Shown piece after piece: positions 30,141 to 38,900 of a DNA stretch of 64,000 nucleotides. How positions within the stretch are numbered: position 1 is the first letter of the stretch; each line of letters starts with the position of its first letter. The DNA comes from CAMPKL01 sp963817465. GTDB lineage: Bacteria; Acidobacteriota; Terriglobia; Bryobacterales; UBA6623. Below the pieces are notes generated by a model, which saw only the letters and a program-made list of their open reading frames with translations, was not told the origin of the DNA and did not search any database. The translations under genes and the position numbers were made by a program. The DNA is taken from positions 62,001 to 126,000 of the forward strand of contig CAWFOP010000023.1 in assembly GCA_963817465.1 (NCBI GenBank). The letters run 5' to 3'.

Positions 30141-31517
30141 TCAGAGAGTGTTGACGAGATTCCCGTGTTCGTCGAGGTGCGGGTACGGTCCGCCGCGCCG
30201 GAAGCGGTCCAGGATGTAGTCGTCGTACTGCGGCGTCGGATCGAAGTAGCCGCCCTTCCGAATGTGCTCCTTCACGACGTCCTCGTTCAGCTCGACGCCC
30301 AGACCCGGCGTGTCAGGCACCGTGATGTGCCCTTGCTGAATGATCGGTTTGGACGGTCCGCTCACCAGGTCGCCCCACCAAGGGATATCGACGGCGTGGT
30401 TCTCCATGGCCAGCATGTCTTTCAGCGTCGCCGCCATATGAACGGCGGCCATGCAACCGACGGGGGATCCGGCGAAGTGAATCGCCGTCTGCACGCCGTT
30501 CATCGAAGCGTAATCGGCGATACGCTTCGTCTCGCGGATGGCTCCCGAGGTCAGCGGGTCGGGGTGGATCACGTCGATGGCGCGGTTGTCGATGAATCGC
30601 TTGAAGCCTTCCTCGAGCCCAAACAGACTCTCTCCGGTTGCGATCGGCGTGACCGTTGCGCTCTTGAGCTCCTTATAGCCTTGCCAATCCTTGGGTGAGT
30701 CGCCGCCGGCGCCCAGATGCCCGACTTGGATCATGTCTTCCGCCCAGGCGAGGTTGTAGGGCTCGAACGCTCGGGCGTAGCGAATGCTGTCATTCACGGT
30801 CAATGGCCCGAAATGATCGGATGCGATAGGGGATTCCCACCCAATTGCGTCTCGCACCGCTTGGATGTATTCGCACAGATATTCGAGCCCCTTCGGCGTC
30901 GCAACCCCGCTGTCCTGCACGGCTCCTGGCCGGTCGCGCACCAGATGCGTGCCAAGGTCCATCTTGAAGAACGTAAAGCCGTCACGCTGCCGCTTCCTCA
31001 TGCGCTCGGCATACACCTTCGGGTCGCTGCTTTCCGTCGTGTCGCAGTAGATGCGGATCTTGTCACGGTATTTCGATCCGATCAGCCGCCAGGCCGGCAC
31101 GTTGTAGACCTTGCCGGCTATGTCGTGCAACGCCATATCAACCGCGCTGTAGCCGCCGCCCATACGTTGATCTTTCGCAAAGTTGCGGATGCGATCGAGG
31201 ATAGGCTCGATTTGCAGAGGATTTTGTCCCAGCAAGTGGGGCTTGAGCACCAACGCCGTGCCTTCGCGGCCGGCGTCCCGGACCTCGCCTAGGCCGTACA
31301 CGCCCTGGTTCGTGTCGATGCGGATGATTGGGTAGTCGTAATTGGACGCCACCAGCACCGAGCGCATGTCAGTAATCTCGAGCCGGCTCGGCGCCGAACT
31401 CCGGTTGAGGTTCTGCGATCCGGCGGGGCCCTCGCTGAGCTTGAGAATCCCCGCGAAAGCCGCCGCCCGAGCCATGAATCTCCTGCGGCTGGTGAGGCTT
31501 GCGCTCGCTAGGTGCAT
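30141..31517 (-). CDS. Tat-exported enolase-superfamily (mandelate racemase/muconate cycloisomerase) enzyme
   Basis: 458 residues from ATG 31517, chosen because it places a twin-arginine signal (TSRRRFMARAAAFAG) at about 9-24. The barrel follows: catalytic Lys in FTFFKMDLG, metal ligands in SPIASDHFG, AWAEDMI and IATGESLFG, and the late HFAGSPVG segment. The family abstracts the alpha proton of carboxylates, typically dehydrating sugar acids. Substrate cannot be assigned. Tat export fits a cofactor-containing folded enzyme acting in the periplasm. Confidence 0.82.
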   Translation of the reverse strand: MHLASASLTSRRRFMARAAAFAGILKLSEGPAGSQNLNRSSAPSRLEITDMRSVLVASNYDYPIIRIDTNQGVYGLGEVRDAGREGTALVLKPHLLGQNPLQIEPILDRIRNFAKDQRMGGGYSAVDMALHDIAGKVYNVPAWRLIGSKYRDKIRIYCDTTESSDPKVYAERMRKRQRDGFTFFKMDLGTHLVRDRPGAVQDSGVATPKGLEYLCEYIQAVRDAIGWESPIASDHFGPLTVNDSIRYARAFEPYNLAWAEDMIQVGHLGAGGDSPKDWQGYKELKSATVTPIATGESLFGLEEGFKRFIDNRAIDVIHPDPLTSGAIRETKRIADYASMNGVQTAIHFAGSPVGCMAAVHMAATLKDMLAMENHAVDIPWWGDLVSGPSKPIIQQGHITVPDTPGLGVELNEDVVKEHIRKGGYFDPTPQYDDYILDRFRRGGPYPHLDEHGNLVNTL

Positions 31518-31656
31518 CTCGGCGACCCTCCTTTGTTGCAGCGTTCGTTGCAATCGCGCGGCCACAGCCCGACCTGTTTCGCCAGACGAACGGCGGCTGC
31601 AAGCGCTGTCATTCACTTGCAGAAATTCGATCTGACAGTGTTAAGGTCTTCACCCG

Positions 31657-31863
31657 ATGTGGATTACGCTGCTCGAACAAGCCAAGACGCTCTCGATCGA
31701 AGATCGCCGTCAGCTCATCGAGGCCCTGTGGACCTCGATTCGCACCGACGCCATCCAAGACGCCCTGACGCCCGAAGAACTGCTGCTGGTCGCCGATAGC
31801 CGCGAGACGGACTTCTCAGACGGCTGGCGTGACGGGATGAGGCGCGGCTCTCGACGCGCGTAG
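31657..31863 (+). CDS. Addiction-module antitoxin-like small protein
   Basis: A 68-residue helical protein whose N-terminal half (LLEQAKTLSIEDRRQLIEALWTS split: AKTLSIEDRRQLIEALW) matches the short family annotated as putative addiction-module components (antitoxins of RelE/ParE-type toxins). No toxin gene is next to it on either side, so it may be orphan or not an antitoxin at all. Upstream is divergent from the enolase-superfamily gene. Confidence 0.45.
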   Translation: MWITLLEQAKTLSIEDRRQLIEALWTSIRTDAIQDALTPEELLLVADSRETDFSDGWRDGMRRGSRRA

Positions 31864-31908
31864 CCTCCCCTGAACCGTCATACCGCCGATCGGTCATACT
31901 GGGTCCGC

Positions 31909-32628
31909 GTGACCCGATTTTCTCTGATTCCCCCCATCGCCGTCTGCCTGGCCCTCTCCGGCATCCCGCTGGCCGCTCAGAGTGCGCCCGAGTGGCGCGA
32001 CCTGTTCAACGGCAAGGATCTGTCGGGCTGGCTCAACGTCAACACCGATCCTGACACTTGGCGGGTCGAGGACGGGCTGCTGATCTGCAACGGCCATCCG
32101 ATCGGCGTGATGCGCAGCGACCGGCAGTACGAGAACTTCGTGCTGCACATCGAATGGATGCACATGGAGGCCGGCGGCAACTCCGGGGTCTTCCTCTGGA
32201 GCAGCGCCGTGCCCGGCGAGAACCGGCTGCCGGACGGCGTCGAAGTGCAGATGCTCGAGCTCGACTGGGTGAACCTGAACATCCGCAACGGCGTCAAGCC
32301 CCCGATCGCCTATGTTCACGGCGAGCTGTTCGGCGTGGGCGGCGTCAAGACAGTTCCGGACAACCCACGCGGCGAGCGCAGCAAGTCGATTGAAAACCGC
32401 GCCAAAGGCCGCGGCGAGTGGAACGTCTACGATGTGGTCGCGGTGGACGGCGTGGTCAAGCTGTCGGTCAACGGGAAGTTCGTCAACGGGATCAGCCGCA
32501 CGACGCAGAAGAAGGGCTATCTGTGCCTGGAATCCGAGGGAGCGGAAATCCATTTCCGCAACATCAAGATTCTGGAGCTGCCGCCGGGGGTGACGAGCCC
32601 CGAGCAGACCGCTCCGAAGCTGAACTGA
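31909..32628 (+). CDS. DUF1080 (3-keto-disaccharide hydrolase-type) exported protein
   Basis: 239 residues from GTG 31909 with signal peptide IAVCLALSGIPLAAQS. The DUF1080 jelly-roll begins WRDLFNGKDLSGWLNV and shows the usual WRVEDGLLICNG, NFVLHIEWMHMEAGGNSGVF (in two pieces), GEWNVYDVVAVDGVVKLSVNG and the end GAEIHFRNIKIL. Characterised relatives hydrolyse 3-ketoglycosides; most are periplasmic or outer-membrane glycan enzymes. About 190 bases with no visible gene follow. Confidence 0.85.
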   Translation: MTRFSLIPPIAVCLALSGIPLAAQSAPEWRDLFNGKDLSGWLNVNTDPDTWRVEDGLLICNGHPIGVMRSDRQYENFVLHIEWMHMEAGGNSGVFLWSSAVPGENRLPDGVEVQMLELDWVNLNIRNGVKPPIAYVHGELFGVGGVKTVPDNPRGERSKSIENRAKGRGEWNVYDVVAVDGVVKLSVNGKFVNGISRTTQKKGYLCLESEGAEIHFRNIKILELPPGVTSPEQTAPKLN

Positions 32629-32817
32629 CGCGGCCGCGCACGTGAGCAAGCGGTTTGTCATGAAAGTCTTCGGCTGGTCGAAAGACCCCTCCCTTACGAG
32701 TCAGGGCTCACGCTTCGCGGTTGTCGCTGTGGCGGACCGTCCGCTAAAGCTGGACGGCTCGGATGCTGCGGCGGTCGCTGTGGATGTCCGCGTGCGGGGC
32801 GGCGGATACTTTCCTGG

Positions 32818-34092
32818 CTAGCGGTTGACGATGGCGACCCGGAAATAGGGCTTGTCCTTCTCGTCCGGGTCCATCTGGTAGGTCTCTTCGGTCTTCGCAG
32901 GGTCGTAGCCGCGCCACAGCCAGGTCATCGCCATGGGCAGCTCGGCCTCGCCTTGTTCGGTGTTGTGCTGCGAATTGCCGAAGGTGAACTTGAAGTCGTA
33001 TTCCTTCATCTTGAGCGAATTCGCCATCTGGATCGCCTGCATCGGCCACGACCCATGATCGTTCTCGAGGTCGTAGCTGCCGTCGGAAAGATAGACGCGC
33101 AGGTTCTTCTGCGGCCATTTACGGATCATGAACGGGTAGATGTTGCCGCCGTCCAAGAAGCCCGCGGGGTCGTGGAATCCGAAGAAATGGTTCGGATTGT
33201 CTTGACCGTGGCGCCACTGGATGCTCGTATAGGTGCCGATGCGCGATAGGACGCGGCTCACCTGCTCGGGCCGCTGCCAGCCCATGTTGAATGCGCAGAT
33301 GCCGCCCGAAGATTGCCCGCACGTGCCGGTCGAGTAGCCGTCATGGCGCAGCTTGTACATCGTCTCGACTTTCGGATAGATCTCACCGAACACCATGTGG
33401 TTGTAGGTATCGTTGACCGAGTCGTAGAGCAAGCTGCGCAGCGACCGTTGACGAGTCTCGGGCGTGTACGGCCCGTTGACCGGATCGTCGACCACGGTCG
33501 GCGACAGCAAGATGTGCACCATCGGCGGGATCTTCTTCTGTTGCACCAGATTCTCGGTCACGACCGGCAGCCGGTCGCGCATGTCGCGCTGGAGGAAGCG
33601 GTGTCCGTCGTGCCAGATCATCACCGGCGCCGGCGTTGCGGGGTCGACGCCCGGCGAGGCGTAGACCCACCACGAGATCTTGTAGCCGTGGTAGACCGGC
33701 GACTCGTGGACCATCATGTCTGACATCTTGCCTTCCGGCACGCCGGGCTTGGGGTAGGAGTCCTCGGTCAGCGCGGCCTTGTCGATGCGCTCGCCCGCCT
33801 TGCCGTCGATGCGGTAATAGGTGGCGTGAGCCCAGCCTTCGAGCAGCTTCTTGTTGTGGACCCAAAGATCGGTCCCCGCGAGCTTCCGCATCGGCGCAGC
33901 GGGCTTGTCGTCAACGTAGAGGTTGGGCTCGGAGGAGCTTTGGATCGCCCAAACGAAGTCGCCCAGGTAAGAGGCGATCGACTTGCCGGCGGCAAGGTCC
34001 TCGGCCGAAAAATAGGATTTGAGAAGGGAAGCTAGCTCGCCGTCGGGCTTTTTGTCCTTGACGGCTTGGATGACATCGAGTTGAGTCGGCAT
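32818..34092 (-). CDS. Esterase of the enterochelin-esterase (Fes/Esterase_PHB) type
   Basis: 424 residues with an alpha/beta-hydrolase core. VMIWHDGHRFLQRD gives the oxyanion strand, the nucleophile elbow is GQSSGG (Ser at about residue 266), and NSQHNTEQGE near the end may carry the catalytic His. The arrangement follows the 'putative esterase' family that includes Fes and feruloyl esterases. There is no signal peptide at the annotated start; residues 1-110 are an all-helical/beta extension of unclear origin. Substrate not known. Confidence 0.75.
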   Translation of the reverse strand: MPTQLDVIQAVKDKKPDGELASLLKSYFSAEDLAAGKSIASYLGDFVWAIQSSSEPNLYVDDKPAAPMRKLAGTDLWVHNKKLLEGWAHATYYRIDGKAGERIDKAALTEDSYPKPGVPEGKMSDMMVHESPVYHGYKISWWVYASPGVDPATPAPVMIWHDGHRFLQRDMRDRLPVVTENLVQQKKIPPMVHILLSPTVVDDPVNGPYTPETRQRSLRSLLYDSVNDTYNHMVFGEIYPKVETMYKLRHDGYSTGTCGQSSGGICAFNMGWQRPEQVSRVLSRIGTYTSIQWRHGQDNPNHFFGFHDPAGFLDGGNIYPFMIRKWPQKNLRVYLSDGSYDLENDHGSWPMQAIQMANSLKMKEYDFKFTFGNSQHNTEQGEAELPMAMTWLWRGYDPAKTEETYQMDPDEKDKPYFRVAIVNR

Positions 34093-34143
34093 GGCGACTA
34101 GGCAGCATACCGCACTCGACGAAAGGCGTGACGAGCGAAAGTC

Positions 34144-34365
34144 CTAACGGCCGGTGAGAGCCTGTTCCATGTCAGAACAGGCGGTCTGCAGCGCCGCGTG
34201 TTCCTCGGCCCAGGCTCCGGCGCCGAGCCGCTGGTAGGAAGTCAGCAAGTGAATGATGCGCTCGTACTTCTCCGCCAGCCTCGCGTCGCCGCCGTATTCT
34301 CGAATTTGTTGTCGCCAATTCCTCAACCGCGTATGAATCTGATTTAAATACTCGTCCTTAGGCAT
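34144..34365 (-). CDS. Small helical protein of unknown function
   Basis: 73 residues from ATG 34365, preceded by AAAGGTGGG. The protein is predicted all-helical and polar (DEYLNQIHTRLRNWRQQI, LAEKYERIIHLLTSYQRL) with no membrane segment or recognised domain. A start at 34458 would add 31 residues that do not look coding. Upstream lies a TTGACT-containing inverted repeat. Confidence 0.55.
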   Translation of the reverse strand: MPKDEYLNQIHTRLRNWRQQIREYGGDARLAEKYERIIHLLTSYQRLGAGAWAEEHAALQTACSDMEQALTGR

Positions 34366-34401
34366 CTCGGCCCACCTTTCATCCTGCGAGCGCTCTACCC
34401 T

Positions 34402-34419
34402 GTTAGAGTCAACCCTAAC
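34402..34419 (-). promoter_or_regulatory. Candidate -35 element inside a GTTAG/CTAAC inverted repeat
   Basis: On the minus strand TTGACT (34407-34412) lies about 40 bases before the 34365 start and is flanked by GTTAG/CTAAC arms (34402-34406, 34415-34419). A matching -10 box is not clear. Confidence 0.25.
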
Positions 34420-34646
34420 CGATCTCGTTTCTAAACGTTTTAATGCCGGAGCTTGCATGGTGACAAACGGAACAAAACCGTAACGCTGAGGGGAGTCTGC
34501 GCCCGCTGTCGTGAGGCCGCCATGAGCTTTCCACAGTGTTTGTTCGCGGGAAAACCCAACACTCTCCCGGACGGAAGTACTAGCAGGCCTGCGGCGGGTT
34601 CCGAGGTCCTTGCCTGGACCGTCGGTGCTATGAAATGCTGCCGCAT

Positions 34647-35552
34647 ATGCCGGAGCTGCCCGACGTCGCGGTCTACATCGAGGCGCTCGAGCCGCGCGTC
34701 GTCGGACTGCCGCTCGAAGGCATGCGCATCGCGAGTCCTTTCCTGCTGCGCACCGCCGACCCGCCGCCGGCGGCGTTCGCAGGCAAGCGCATCAACGAGA
34801 TCAGGCGCGTCGGCAAGCGCATCGCCCTCGGCTTTGAAGACGACCTCTGGGCCGTTCTCCACCTGATGATCGCGGGCCGGCTGCATTGGAGGCCCCCCGG
34901 CGCGAAGCTGCCCGGCGGCCGCCGCGGACTCATCGCGTTCGACTTCGCGGAAGGCTCGCTCATGCTCACCGAGGCCGGCACGAAGAAGCGGGCGTCGCTG
35001 CACCTGCTGCGAGGCGCATCCGCCCTGGCCGAGCTGGACCCGGGGGGCCTCGAGCCGCTCGAAATCGACCTCGCCGCCTTCTCCAACCGACTTCGCTCAG
35101 CCAACCACACCCTGAAGCGCGCACTGACCGACCCGCGCCTGTTCAGCGGCATCGGCAACGCCTACTCGGACGAAATTCTCCACGCCGCGCGCCTCTCGCC
35201 GGTCGCGCTCACCCAAAAACTCAGCGACGAGCAGGTTGAGCGCCTCTACCGGGCCGTGCAAAATACGCTGCGCGAATGGATCGAGCGCCTGCGGACCGAG
35301 GCAGGGGAGGGATTTCCGGAGAAGGTGACCGCGTTCCGCAAGGAAATGGCCGTGCATGGCCGCTACAACGAGCCGTGTCCGGTCTGCGGCGGCCCGATCC
35401 AGCGCATCCGCTACGCCGACAACGAAACCAACTATTGCCCGCAATGCCAGACCGACGGCAAGCTGCTGGCCGACCGCTCGCTGTCGCGTCTGCTGAAGCG
35501 GGACTGGCCTAGAACGCTGGAGGAGCTGGAAAATCGCAGGGGAAGAAAGTAG
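34647..35552 (+). CDS. Fpg/Nei-family DNA glycosylase
   Basis: 301 residues. The start at 34647 is fixed by the family's N-terminal MPELPD, where Pro2 is the catalytic nucleophile and Glu3 assists. Other family features are the helix-two-turn-helix with LFSGIGNAYSDEIL, and a C-terminal zinc finger with CPVCG and CPQC (four Cys, about residues 249-278). The enzyme excises oxidised bases from DNA and nicks the strand. The EMAVHGRYNEPCPVC lead-in is usual. Which subfamily (Fpg or an Nei variant) is not certain. Confidence 0.85.
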   Translation: MPELPDVAVYIEALEPRVVGLPLEGMRIASPFLLRTADPPPAAFAGKRINEIRRVGKRIALGFEDDLWAVLHLMIAGRLHWRPPGAKLPGGRRGLIAFDFAEGSLMLTEAGTKKRASLHLLRGASALAELDPGGLEPLEIDLAAFSNRLRSANHTLKRALTDPRLFSGIGNAYSDEILHAARLSPVALTQKLSDEQVERLYRAVQNTLREWIERLRTEAGEGFPEKVTAFRKEMAVHGRYNEPCPVCGGPIQRIRYADNETNYCPQCQTDGKLLADRSLSRLLKRDWPRTLEELENRRGRK

Positions 35553-35570
35553 TGCGCGGCTCCCGCCGTC

Positions 35571-35592
35571 CCGAACCGATTCCTTGGTTCGG
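35571..35592. terminator. Hairpin after the DNA glycosylase gene
   Basis: CCGAACC (35571-35577) pairs perfectly with GGTTCGG (35586-35592) around an 8-base loop, and outer bases CCGCC/GGCGG extend the stem. No T run follows, so factor-independent termination is only possible. Confidence 0.4.
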
Positions 35593-35760
35593 AGGCGGAC
35601 TTGGCGTCGAGCTGAACCGGGAAGTCGTGGATACCACTTGGCGGACGGGGAAATGAATATGGCGGCGTAGGACGCTGTGCGGACGCTCGAGAAGTGATTT
35701 CACACATCGGTCGCGCCTTATCCGAATGAATGAGCCATACTGAAGGCCGAAGCGCGAAAT

Positions 35761-36732
35761 ATGCCTCGTTCGCTCTCGATCGTCATCCCGGTCCACAACG
35801 AGGAGCGTCATCTGCTGCCGCTCTACGACCGGCTCCGCAACGTTCTCGAGCCGCTCGGCGAGAGCTTCGAGATCGTCTTCGTCGACGACGCCTCGACCGA
35901 CGGATCGCGCGAGCTTCTCGCCCACCTGGTTGAAGGCGACCCGAGCCTGAAAGTCGTTCGGCTGCGCCGCAACTTCGGTCAAACCGCGGCTCTGGCGGCG
36001 GGTTTTGCGACGGCGGAAGGCGAAGTCATCGTCGCCATGGACGGCGATCTGCAGCACGCTCCGGAAGACATTCCTGCGCTGCTGGCAAAACTCGACGAAG
36101 GCTATGACGTGGCCAGCGGCTGGCGCTTCAAGCGCGTCGACAATCTCTGGACGCGCCGCATCCCGTCCCGCGCCGCAAATTGGCTGATGTCGAAGGTGTC
36201 GGGCGTCGAGCTTCACGATTTCGGCACGACATTCAAAGCCTATCGCGCCGACGTTTTGCACTCGGTCCGGCTCTACGGCGACCTGCACCGCTTTATCCCG
36301 GTGCTGGCGAGCATGCACGGGGCGCGCATCGCAGAGGCGCCGATCCGGAACGTGCCCCGCGAGGGCGGCCGTTCCCACTACGGTCTCGGACGCACGTTCA
36401 GGGTCTTGTTCGACCTGGTGACGTTGCATTTCCTGCTGCGCTACCTGACCAGGCCGATGCATTTCTTCGGCTCGCTGGGGCTGATTTGCGGCTCCTCCGG
36501 AGCCGGCCTGCTCGGCTTCTTGGTGATTGAAAAGCTGCGCGGGTTGCACATCATGGTCGAGCACGGGCCGTTGCTGATCGCGGCGGCGATCCTGAGCCTC
36601 GCCGGAGTCCAGTTGATCTGCACCGGATTGATCGGCGAGGTGTTGATGCGGACCTATTTCGAAAGCCAAGGGCGGCCGATTTATTCCGTCGAAGAAGTCT
36701 TGACCTCGCGCCCAGCGGAGTCTTCGATTTAA
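35761..36732 (+). CDS. Family 2 glycosyltransferase with two C-terminal membrane helices (GtrB/DPM1-like)
   Basis: 323 residues. The GT-A fold is clear: SIVIPVHNEERHLLPLY, IVFVDDASTDGSRE, and the DXD-type metal site in VAMDGDLQHAPEDIP. After about residue 225 come two membrane helices (LGLICGSSGAGLLGFLVI and LLIAAAILSLAGVQLICTG). This is the polyprenyl-phosphate mannosyl/glucosyltransferase layout (GtrB, ArnC, DPM1): sugar is moved from a nucleotide sugar to undecaprenyl phosphate at the inner membrane. Donor sugar unknown. Confidence 0.87.
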   Translation: MPRSLSIVIPVHNEERHLLPLYDRLRNVLEPLGESFEIVFVDDASTDGSRELLAHLVEGDPSLKVVRLRRNFGQTAALAAGFATAEGEVIVAMDGDLQHAPEDIPALLAKLDEGYDVASGWRFKRVDNLWTRRIPSRAANWLMSKVSGVELHDFGTTFKAYRADVLHSVRLYGDLHRFIPVLASMHGARIAEAPIRNVPREGGRSHYGLGRTFRVLFDLVTLHFLLRYLTRPMHFFGSLGLICGSSGAGLLGFLVIEKLRGLHIMVEHGPLLIAAAILSLAGVQLICTGLIGEVLMRTYFESQGRPIYSVEEVLTSRPAESSI

Positions 36733-36838
36733 CGCCTAAGGCGCTTGCGGCCGCCGTCTAGCCCCAACCACTGTGGCGTCACTCCGCCGCGCCCCGTCAA
36801 GATAAAAGAAGCGACTCCTCGCCGGCGCCTGTTAGAGC

Positions 36839-38050
36839 GTGCAATTATCTTCCTCATCCATCCCAATCGGGCTGCAACTGTTCCAACGCGGCGTGGGACT
36901 GTTTCTCGTCGCCGCCCAGATTCATTTGTTCATCGGGCTGCGCCGCCTCTTGAAAAACCGGCGAATTCCGGGAGCGACCCTGTGGGCCGCGTGTGCGGCA
37001 TTGCTGGGCTTGGCGCTGGTGCTCTCGGCGGAGATGTTCCAGCTCGACCTGGAAATCTTCATCGGCCGCAAGCCCGGCGTCTGGAATCTTCTCTCGGCCT
37101 TCTACATCGCCGGCTCGTTCGGAGCCTACGCCGTCTACCTCGCTTGGCGCGCGGTTGAGCGGCTGCGTCGCCGGCCGCATGACGCTGCGCCGGCCCAGAA
37201 CGCGAGCGCCGACCCTCCCAGGCGGCGCGACATTTTGGCGGTCGGCGCCAAGGCGGCGATGGCCGCTCCGTTCGCGATCGCGGGCTACGGCACGTTCATC
37301 GGCCGCGACAGCTTCCAGGTGCGCGAGACGGACTTGCTGGTTCCGGACCTGCACCCCGACCTCGACGGTCTGCGAATGGCCCAAATCACGGATCTACACT
37401 GCGGCCCCTATTTGACGGCCAAGGAAGTCGACCGAGTCGTCGCGATGGCCAATGAGTTGCGGCCGCATGTCGCCTTCGTAACGGGCGATCTGATCACGCA
37501 GGCCGGAGACCCTCTGGACGAGTGTATTCGCTCCCTCGGCGGTCTGCGCGCCGACTCCGGCGTCTGGGGCTGCATGGGCAATCACGAGCATTACGCCGCG
37601 GCGGAAGGCTATGCGGCCCGCGAGGGCTTGCGGTACGGCATCGAATTCCTGCGCCAACGCTCCAAAACTTTGGAGTTCGGCGACGCACGACTCAATCTCG
37701 CCGGCGTCGACTACCAGCGCAAAAACCAGCCCTACCTGCGTTACGCGGAGACTCTGCTGCGCCCGGGCTCTGTGAATCTGCTGCTGTCGCACAATCCCGA
37801 TGTGTTCCCCAAAGCAACTGAGCTAGGCTATGATCTGGTGGTTTCAGGACACACTCACGGCGGTCAGGTGACGATCGAGATCGTCGAGCAGAGCGTCAAC
37901 GCCGGACGGTTTTTTACGCCGTTCGTCGTGGGACGCTATCAGATCGATCAAAGCCAGCTTTACGTCAGCCGCGGCATTGGCACCGTCAATCTACCCATGC
38001 GAATCGGGGCTCTCCCGGAGGTCACCCTGCTGCGCTTGAAGCGGGCCTGA
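36839..38050 (+). CDS. Membrane-anchored metallophosphoesterase (YkuE/YaeI-like)
   Basis: 403 residues from GTG 36839. Three N-terminal membrane segments (about 12-32, 45-65, 80-100) precede a Tat-like RRRDILAVGAKAAMAAPF and the calcineurin-like domain with all ligand motifs: ITDLHCG, TGDLI, GNHEHY, SHNPD and SGHTHGG. Relatives include YkuE and UDP-diacylglucosamine hydrolase-like enzymes acting on envelope lipids. The next gene, 30 bases on, is another phosphoesterase. Confidence 0.85.
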   Translation: MQLSSSSIPIGLQLFQRGVGLFLVAAQIHLFIGLRRLLKNRRIPGATLWAACAALLGLALVLSAEMFQLDLEIFIGRKPGVWNLLSAFYIAGSFGAYAVYLAWRAVERLRRRPHDAAPAQNASADPPRRRDILAVGAKAAMAAPFAIAGYGTFIGRDSFQVRETDLLVPDLHPDLDGLRMAQITDLHCGPYLTAKEVDRVVAMANELRPHVAFVTGDLITQAGDPLDECIRSLGGLRADSGVWGCMGNHEHYAAAEGYAAREGLRYGIEFLRQRSKTLEFGDARLNLAGVDYQRKNQPYLRYAETLLRPGSVNLLLSHNPDVFPKATELGYDLVVSGHTHGGQVTIEIVEQSVNAGRFFTPFVVGRYQIDQSQLYVSRGIGTVNLPMRIGALPEVTLLRLKRA

Positions 38051-38080
38051 CGTTTTTCAACTCGGCCGTTTCGGCCCTCC

Positions 38081-38815
38081 ATGCGCTACCTCATCCTCAG
38101 CGACATCCACGCCAACTGGGAAGGCCTCGAAGGAGTGCTGCAGGCGACCGACGGGCGATACGACGAGGTCGTTTGCCTGGGCGACGTCGTCGGCTACGGG
38201 GCTGACCCGAACCGCGCCGTCGAATGGGTGCGCGAACACTGCTCCACCGCGATCCGCGGCAACCACGACAAGGCTTGCAGCGGCCTCGAGGACGCGGAGC
38301 TGTTCAACCCTCTCGCGCGCCGGGCCGTCACCTGGACGCAAAACGAGCTGACGGACGAGAATCGCGACTGGCTGCGCACGCTCCAACAGGGGCCCGTCGA
38401 GGTCGCGGATTTCGTCGTCGTCCACGGCTCGATTCGGGACGAGGACGAATACGTGCTCGACGCGCGCGACGCCGCTCCGCAGTTCGAGCATCTGAGCAAG
38501 TCGGTGACCTTTTTCGGCCATACCCACGTGCAGGGCGGCTTTTTTCTGCGCGGCTCTTCAAACGGCGCGGGCGAAGACTCGATCGGCGCGCCGGAGACCT
38601 TGCATCTGCGCCTCGGCGACATTTGCCTCGTCAATCCCGGCTCGGTCGGCCAGCCGCGAGACTTCGTCTGGGAGGCGGCATACGCCCTCTACGACAGCGA
38701 ATCGCGGACGATAACATACGGTCGTTGCCCCTACGACGTTCAAAGCGCGCAAAAAAAGATTCGCGATGCAGGCTTACCTGGATCGCTTGCCGAACGTCTC
38801 GCATTAGGGAGATAA
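38081..38815 (+). CDS. Cytoplasmic metallophosphoesterase (YfcE/ApaH-like)
   Basis: 244 residues beginning MRYLILSDIHANWE. Ligand motifs are complete: SDIHAN, CLGDVVGYG, RGNHDKA, VVHGS and FGHTHVQ, followed by LVNPGSVGQPRD, typical of YfcE-like phosphodiesterases. No signal peptide. It probably hydrolyses a phosphodiester or dinucleoside polyphosphate; the substrate is not visible. It ends 13 bases before a GC hairpin. Confidence 0.85.
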   Translation: MRYLILSDIHANWEGLEGVLQATDGRYDEVVCLGDVVGYGADPNRAVEWVREHCSTAIRGNHDKACSGLEDAELFNPLARRAVTWTQNELTDENRDWLRTLQQGPVEVADFVVVHGSIRDEDEYVLDARDAAPQFEHLSKSVTFFGHTHVQGGFFLRGSSNGAGEDSIGAPETLHLRLGDICLVNPGSVGQPRDFVWEAAYALYDSESRTITYGRCPYDVQSAQKKIRDAGLPGSLAERLALGR

Positions 38816-38828
38816 GATTGGACACTGG

Positions 38829-38847
38829 CGCCGGCTTGATGCCGGCG
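38829..38847. terminator. GC hairpin between phosphoesterase gene and ABC operon
   Basis: CGCCGGC (38829-38835) and GCCGGCG (38841-38847) form a perfect 7-bp stem with a TTGAT loop, 14 bases after the stop codon. It lacks a T tract. Confidence 0.45.
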
Positions 38848-38900
38848 AGGCTCATTCTCAGATAAAGTGATGGGTCTAGACTTAAGTATCGACACCCGAA

